A DNA stretch of 64,000 nt. Source: Methylolobus aquaticus. Lineage in GTDB: Bacteria > Pseudomonadota > Gammaproteobacteria > Methylococcales > Methylococcaceae. The notes under the pieces were generated by a model, which was given only the letters and a program-made list of their open reading frames with translations, was not told where the DNA came from and did no database searches. Made by a program: the position numbers and the translations under genes. The stretch covers positions 62,001-126,000 of the forward strand of contig SEYW01000009.1 of the NCBI GenBank assembly GCA_004168015.1. The letters run 5' to 3'. Shown here piece after piece: positions 61,987 to 64,000 of this stretch. The stretch's first letter is position 1. Each line of letters opens with the position of its first letter.

Positions 61987-63321
61987 ATGAAAGTCACAGT
62001 GTTTGGGTCTGGCTATGTCGGTTTAGTCACGGGAGCCTGCCTGGCCGAGGTGGGCAACGACGTGTTGTGTATCGACATCAGCCAGGAAAAGATCGATGGG
62101 CTGACTCGAGGCGTCGTGCCGATCCATGAGCCGGGTCTGGATGCCGTCATTGCGCGGAACATGGCGCAGAAGCGGTTGAGCTTCACGACCGATGTCGACG
62201 CGGCGGTCGCCCATGGGTTGTTTCAGTTCATCGCGGTTGGCACACCTCCCGATGAAGACGGTTCGGCAGACCTGCAGTATGTGCTGGCCGTCGCGCGCAG
62301 CATCGGCGCGCGGCTTCAGGAATACCGCGTGGTCGTCAACAAGTCGACCGTGCCCGTCGGAACGGCCGACAAGGTGCGGAACGCGATCGCGGGCGAGTTG
62401 GAGAAGCGGGGCGATGCGGTCGAGTTCGATGTCGTATCGAATCCCGAGTTCCTGAAGGAAGGCGCCGCGATCGATGATTTCATGAAGCCCGACCGGATCG
62501 TTGTCGGCGCCGACAACCCGCGCACTTTCGAGTTGCTACGGGCGCTCTACGCGCCGTTCAACCGTAACCATGACAGGATGGTCGGGATGGATGTGCGTTC
62601 CGCGGAGTTGACCAAGTATGCCGCCAACGCGATGCTGGCGACGAAAATCAGCTTCATGAACGAATTGGCGAATCTGGCCGAATGTCTCGGTGCGGACATC
62701 GAGAAGGTACGGGTCGGTATCGGGTCCGATCCGCGCATCGGCTATCACTTCATCTATCCCGGCTGCGGTTACGGCGGCTCCTGTTTCCCAAAGGACGTCA
62801 AGGCTCTGGAGCGCACGGCCCGGGATGTGCAGTACTCGGCGCAGCTGCTGAAGGCAGTCGAAGACGTCAACGATCGCCAAAAGTTGAAGCTGCTTGAAAA
62901 GATCCGTACCCACTTTGGTGAGGCTCTCCGCGGGAAGACCTTCGCGATCTGGGGTCTGGCGTTCAAGCCGAACACCGACGACATGCGCGAAGCGCCGAGC
63001 CGCGTGCTCATGGAAGCCCTTTGGGAGTCCGGGGCGGCGGTGCGGGCTTTCGATCCCGTCGCGATGGAGGAAGCAGCGCGGATCTATGGTGAGCGTGAGG
63101 ATCTGACACTCTGCGAGACGCTGGAGTCGACGCTTGACGGAGCCGATGCGCTGGTCATCGTGACCGAATGGAACGTGTTCCGAAGCCCGGACTTCGAGCG
63201 CCTCAGGACGTCTCTCGCGGCGCCCGTCATCTTCGACGGGCGCAATCTGTACGATCCACAGCGGATGAAGGCACTGGGATTCACCTACTACGGGATCGGG
63301 CGCGGGACTTCGCCCCTATAG
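61987..63321 (+). CDS. ugd: UDP-glucose 6-dehydrogenase
   Basis: The 444-residue enzyme oxidises UDP-glucose to UDP-glucuronate for surface polysaccharide. The Rossmann motif is [19 protein letters not shown]; the thioester-forming cysteine is C266 in [25 protein letters not shown] and [19 protein letters not shown] are conserved. AAGGAGAGG lies just before the ATG. It stands alone, 50 bases after metZ, with its own ribosome-binding site. GDP-mannose dehydrogenase is unlikely given the residues around the catalytic loop. Confidence 0.95.
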   Translation: MKVTVFGSGYVGLVTGACLAEVGNDVLCIDISQEKIDGLTRGVVPIHEPGLDAVIARNMAQKRLSFTTDVDAAVAHGLFQFIAVGTPPDEDGSADLQYVLAVARSIGARLQEYRVVVNKSTVPVGTADKVRNAIAGELEKRGDAVEFDVVSNPEFLKEGAAIDDFMKPDRIVVGADNPRTFELLRALYAPFNRNHDRMVGMDVRSAELTKYAANAMLATKISFMNELANLAECLGADIEKVRVGIGSDPRIGYHFIYPGCGYGGSCFPKDVKALERTARDVQYSAQLLKAVEDVNDRQKLKLLEKIRTHFGEALRGKTFAIWGLAFKPNTDDMREAPSRVLMEALWESGAAVRAFDPVAMEEAARIYGEREDLTLCETLESTLDGADALVIVTEWNVFRSPDFERLRTSLAAPVIFDGRNLYDPQRMKALGFTYYGIGRGTSPL

Positions 63322-63428
63322 GCCCGTGTATCGATAGCGATTTGGCGTTGCCCTCGCCTCGGTGCAGGGGCACGCCGACTCGCGTCGTATCTGCCGTTCC
63401 ATTCGATCAGGCCAGTCCTTGGGACGGC

Positions 63429-64000
63429 TCAGGGCGTTGTCATCAGGGCGCGAACATGTGCGGCAACGCTCCTGCCGAGCGCTTCGAGCGCATAGCCGCC
63501 TTCGAGCGCCGAAACGATGCGGCCGCGGGCATGCCGCTCCGCGATCCGTTTCAACTCATTAGTGATCCATTCGAAGTCTTCCTCGATCAGATCGAGCGAG
63601 GCCAGCGGATCATCGCGGTGGGCATCGAATCCGGCCGAGATCAGGATGAGGTCCGGCCGAAACGTATCGAGGGCCGGCAGGATGCGGTTCGCGACCGCGT
63701 TTCTGAAACTCTTTGCATCGGTGCCTTCGCGCAGCGGCACATTGACGATATTGCCGACGCCGATTTCCTCGGCACCACCCGTTCCCGGATACCAGGGGTA
63801 CTGATGAGTCGATGCGTACAACACCGAGGGATCCTTCTGAAAGATCTGCTGGGTCCCGTTCCCATGATGGACGTCGAAATCCACCACGGCTACTTTCGCG
63901 AGCCCACACGCCAGCTGGGCATGCCGCGCCGCGATGGCGATATTGTTGAAAAGACAGAAGCCCATGGGGCGACCCGATTCCGCATGATGTCCGGGGGGGC
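63429..64000 (-). CDS. Histone deacetylase family protein (5' end outside the window)
   Basis: At least 190 residues of a zinc-dependent arginase/deacetylase-fold amidohydrolase are visible; the N-terminus runs off the right edge. Present are [19 protein letters not shown], the zinc ligands in [30 protein letters not shown] and the GGYALEALG loop. Bacterial members act on acetylated polyamines, acetoin-related or other acyl-amide substrates; which applies is not shown. An internal ATG at 63965 is not the start because the conserved PPGHHAE lies before it. It is convergent with ugd. Confidence 0.93.
   Translation of the reverse strand, partial: PPGHHAESGRPMGFCLFNNIAIAARHAQLACGLAKVAVVDFDVHHGNGTQQIFQKDPSVLYASTHQYPWYPGTGGAEEIGVGNIVNVPLREGTDAKSFRNAVANRILPALDTFRPDLILISAGFDAHRDDPLASLDLIEEDFEWITNELKRIAERHARGRIVSALEGGYALEALGRSVAAHVRALMTTP

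Overview
The window reads as a chromosome segment of a GC-rich gammaproteobacterium. The evidence is gene order: bfr-nadK-recN, hrcA-grpE-dnaK-dnaJ, dapB-carAB-greA, yhbY/rlmE-ftsH-glmM, yciB-yciI-bolA-PpiC, and truA-trpF-trpB-trpA-accD-folC-SPOR-cvpA-purF-metZ, all arranged as in Chromatiales/Pseudomonas-like genomes. I cannot name the genus. A lone formaldehyde-activating enzyme, a TreT-DUF5752 pair and a DUF5335 protein would suit an environmental, possibly sulfur-oxidising lineage, but that is only a guess.

Region 1 (1-4.2 kb) is about storage carbohydrate: the 5' end of a TreT-type trehalose synthase coupled to DUF5752, a small secreted Ig-like protein, and a divergent glycogen debranching enzyme (GlgX).

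Region 2 (about 4.2-22.3 kb) is accessory and only about 60% coding. It holds a large hybrid sensor kinase, an orphan FixJ-type regulator, a degenerate histidine kinase, a protein built from the N-terminal domain of an IS5-type transposase, a heme-oxygenase-like diiron candidate, DUF5335, a HemS/ChuX-like half protein, a second copy of the secreted Ig-like protein, a CBS-pair protein, an orphan Fae and a monomeric aconitase. Between them lie decayed fragments: kinase ATPase/receiver pieces, a transaldolase N-terminus, a CheR-PAS coiled coil and an IS66 transposase tail. An H-NS family gene closes the region.

Region 3 (22.3-63.4 kb) is dense housekeeping DNA. On the minus strand bfr-nadK-recN-aguA-aguB form one run. 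Divergent from it is the heat-shock operon with a perfect CIRCE operator, which fixes the hrcA start. Then follow dapB, carAB, greA, yhbY/rlmE, ftsH with a strong terminator, glmM (without folP between), gloA, the yciB-yciI-bolA-PpiC run, a PA0069-type radical SAM gene, and moeA followed five bases later by a 728-residue protein with a diiron heme-oxygenase-like C-terminus. The trp/accD/folC/purF/metZ block, UDP-glucose dehydrogenase and a truncated histone-deacetylase-family gene complete the window.

No tRNA, rRNA or CRISPR array was recognised. The best candidates for undescribed biology are the transposase-derived protein beside a diiron candidate (8.5-9.9 kb), the large diiron candidate after moeA, the orphan Fae, the pseudokinase, and the paralogous secreted pair. 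All are inferences from reading motifs by eye; no database search was run.
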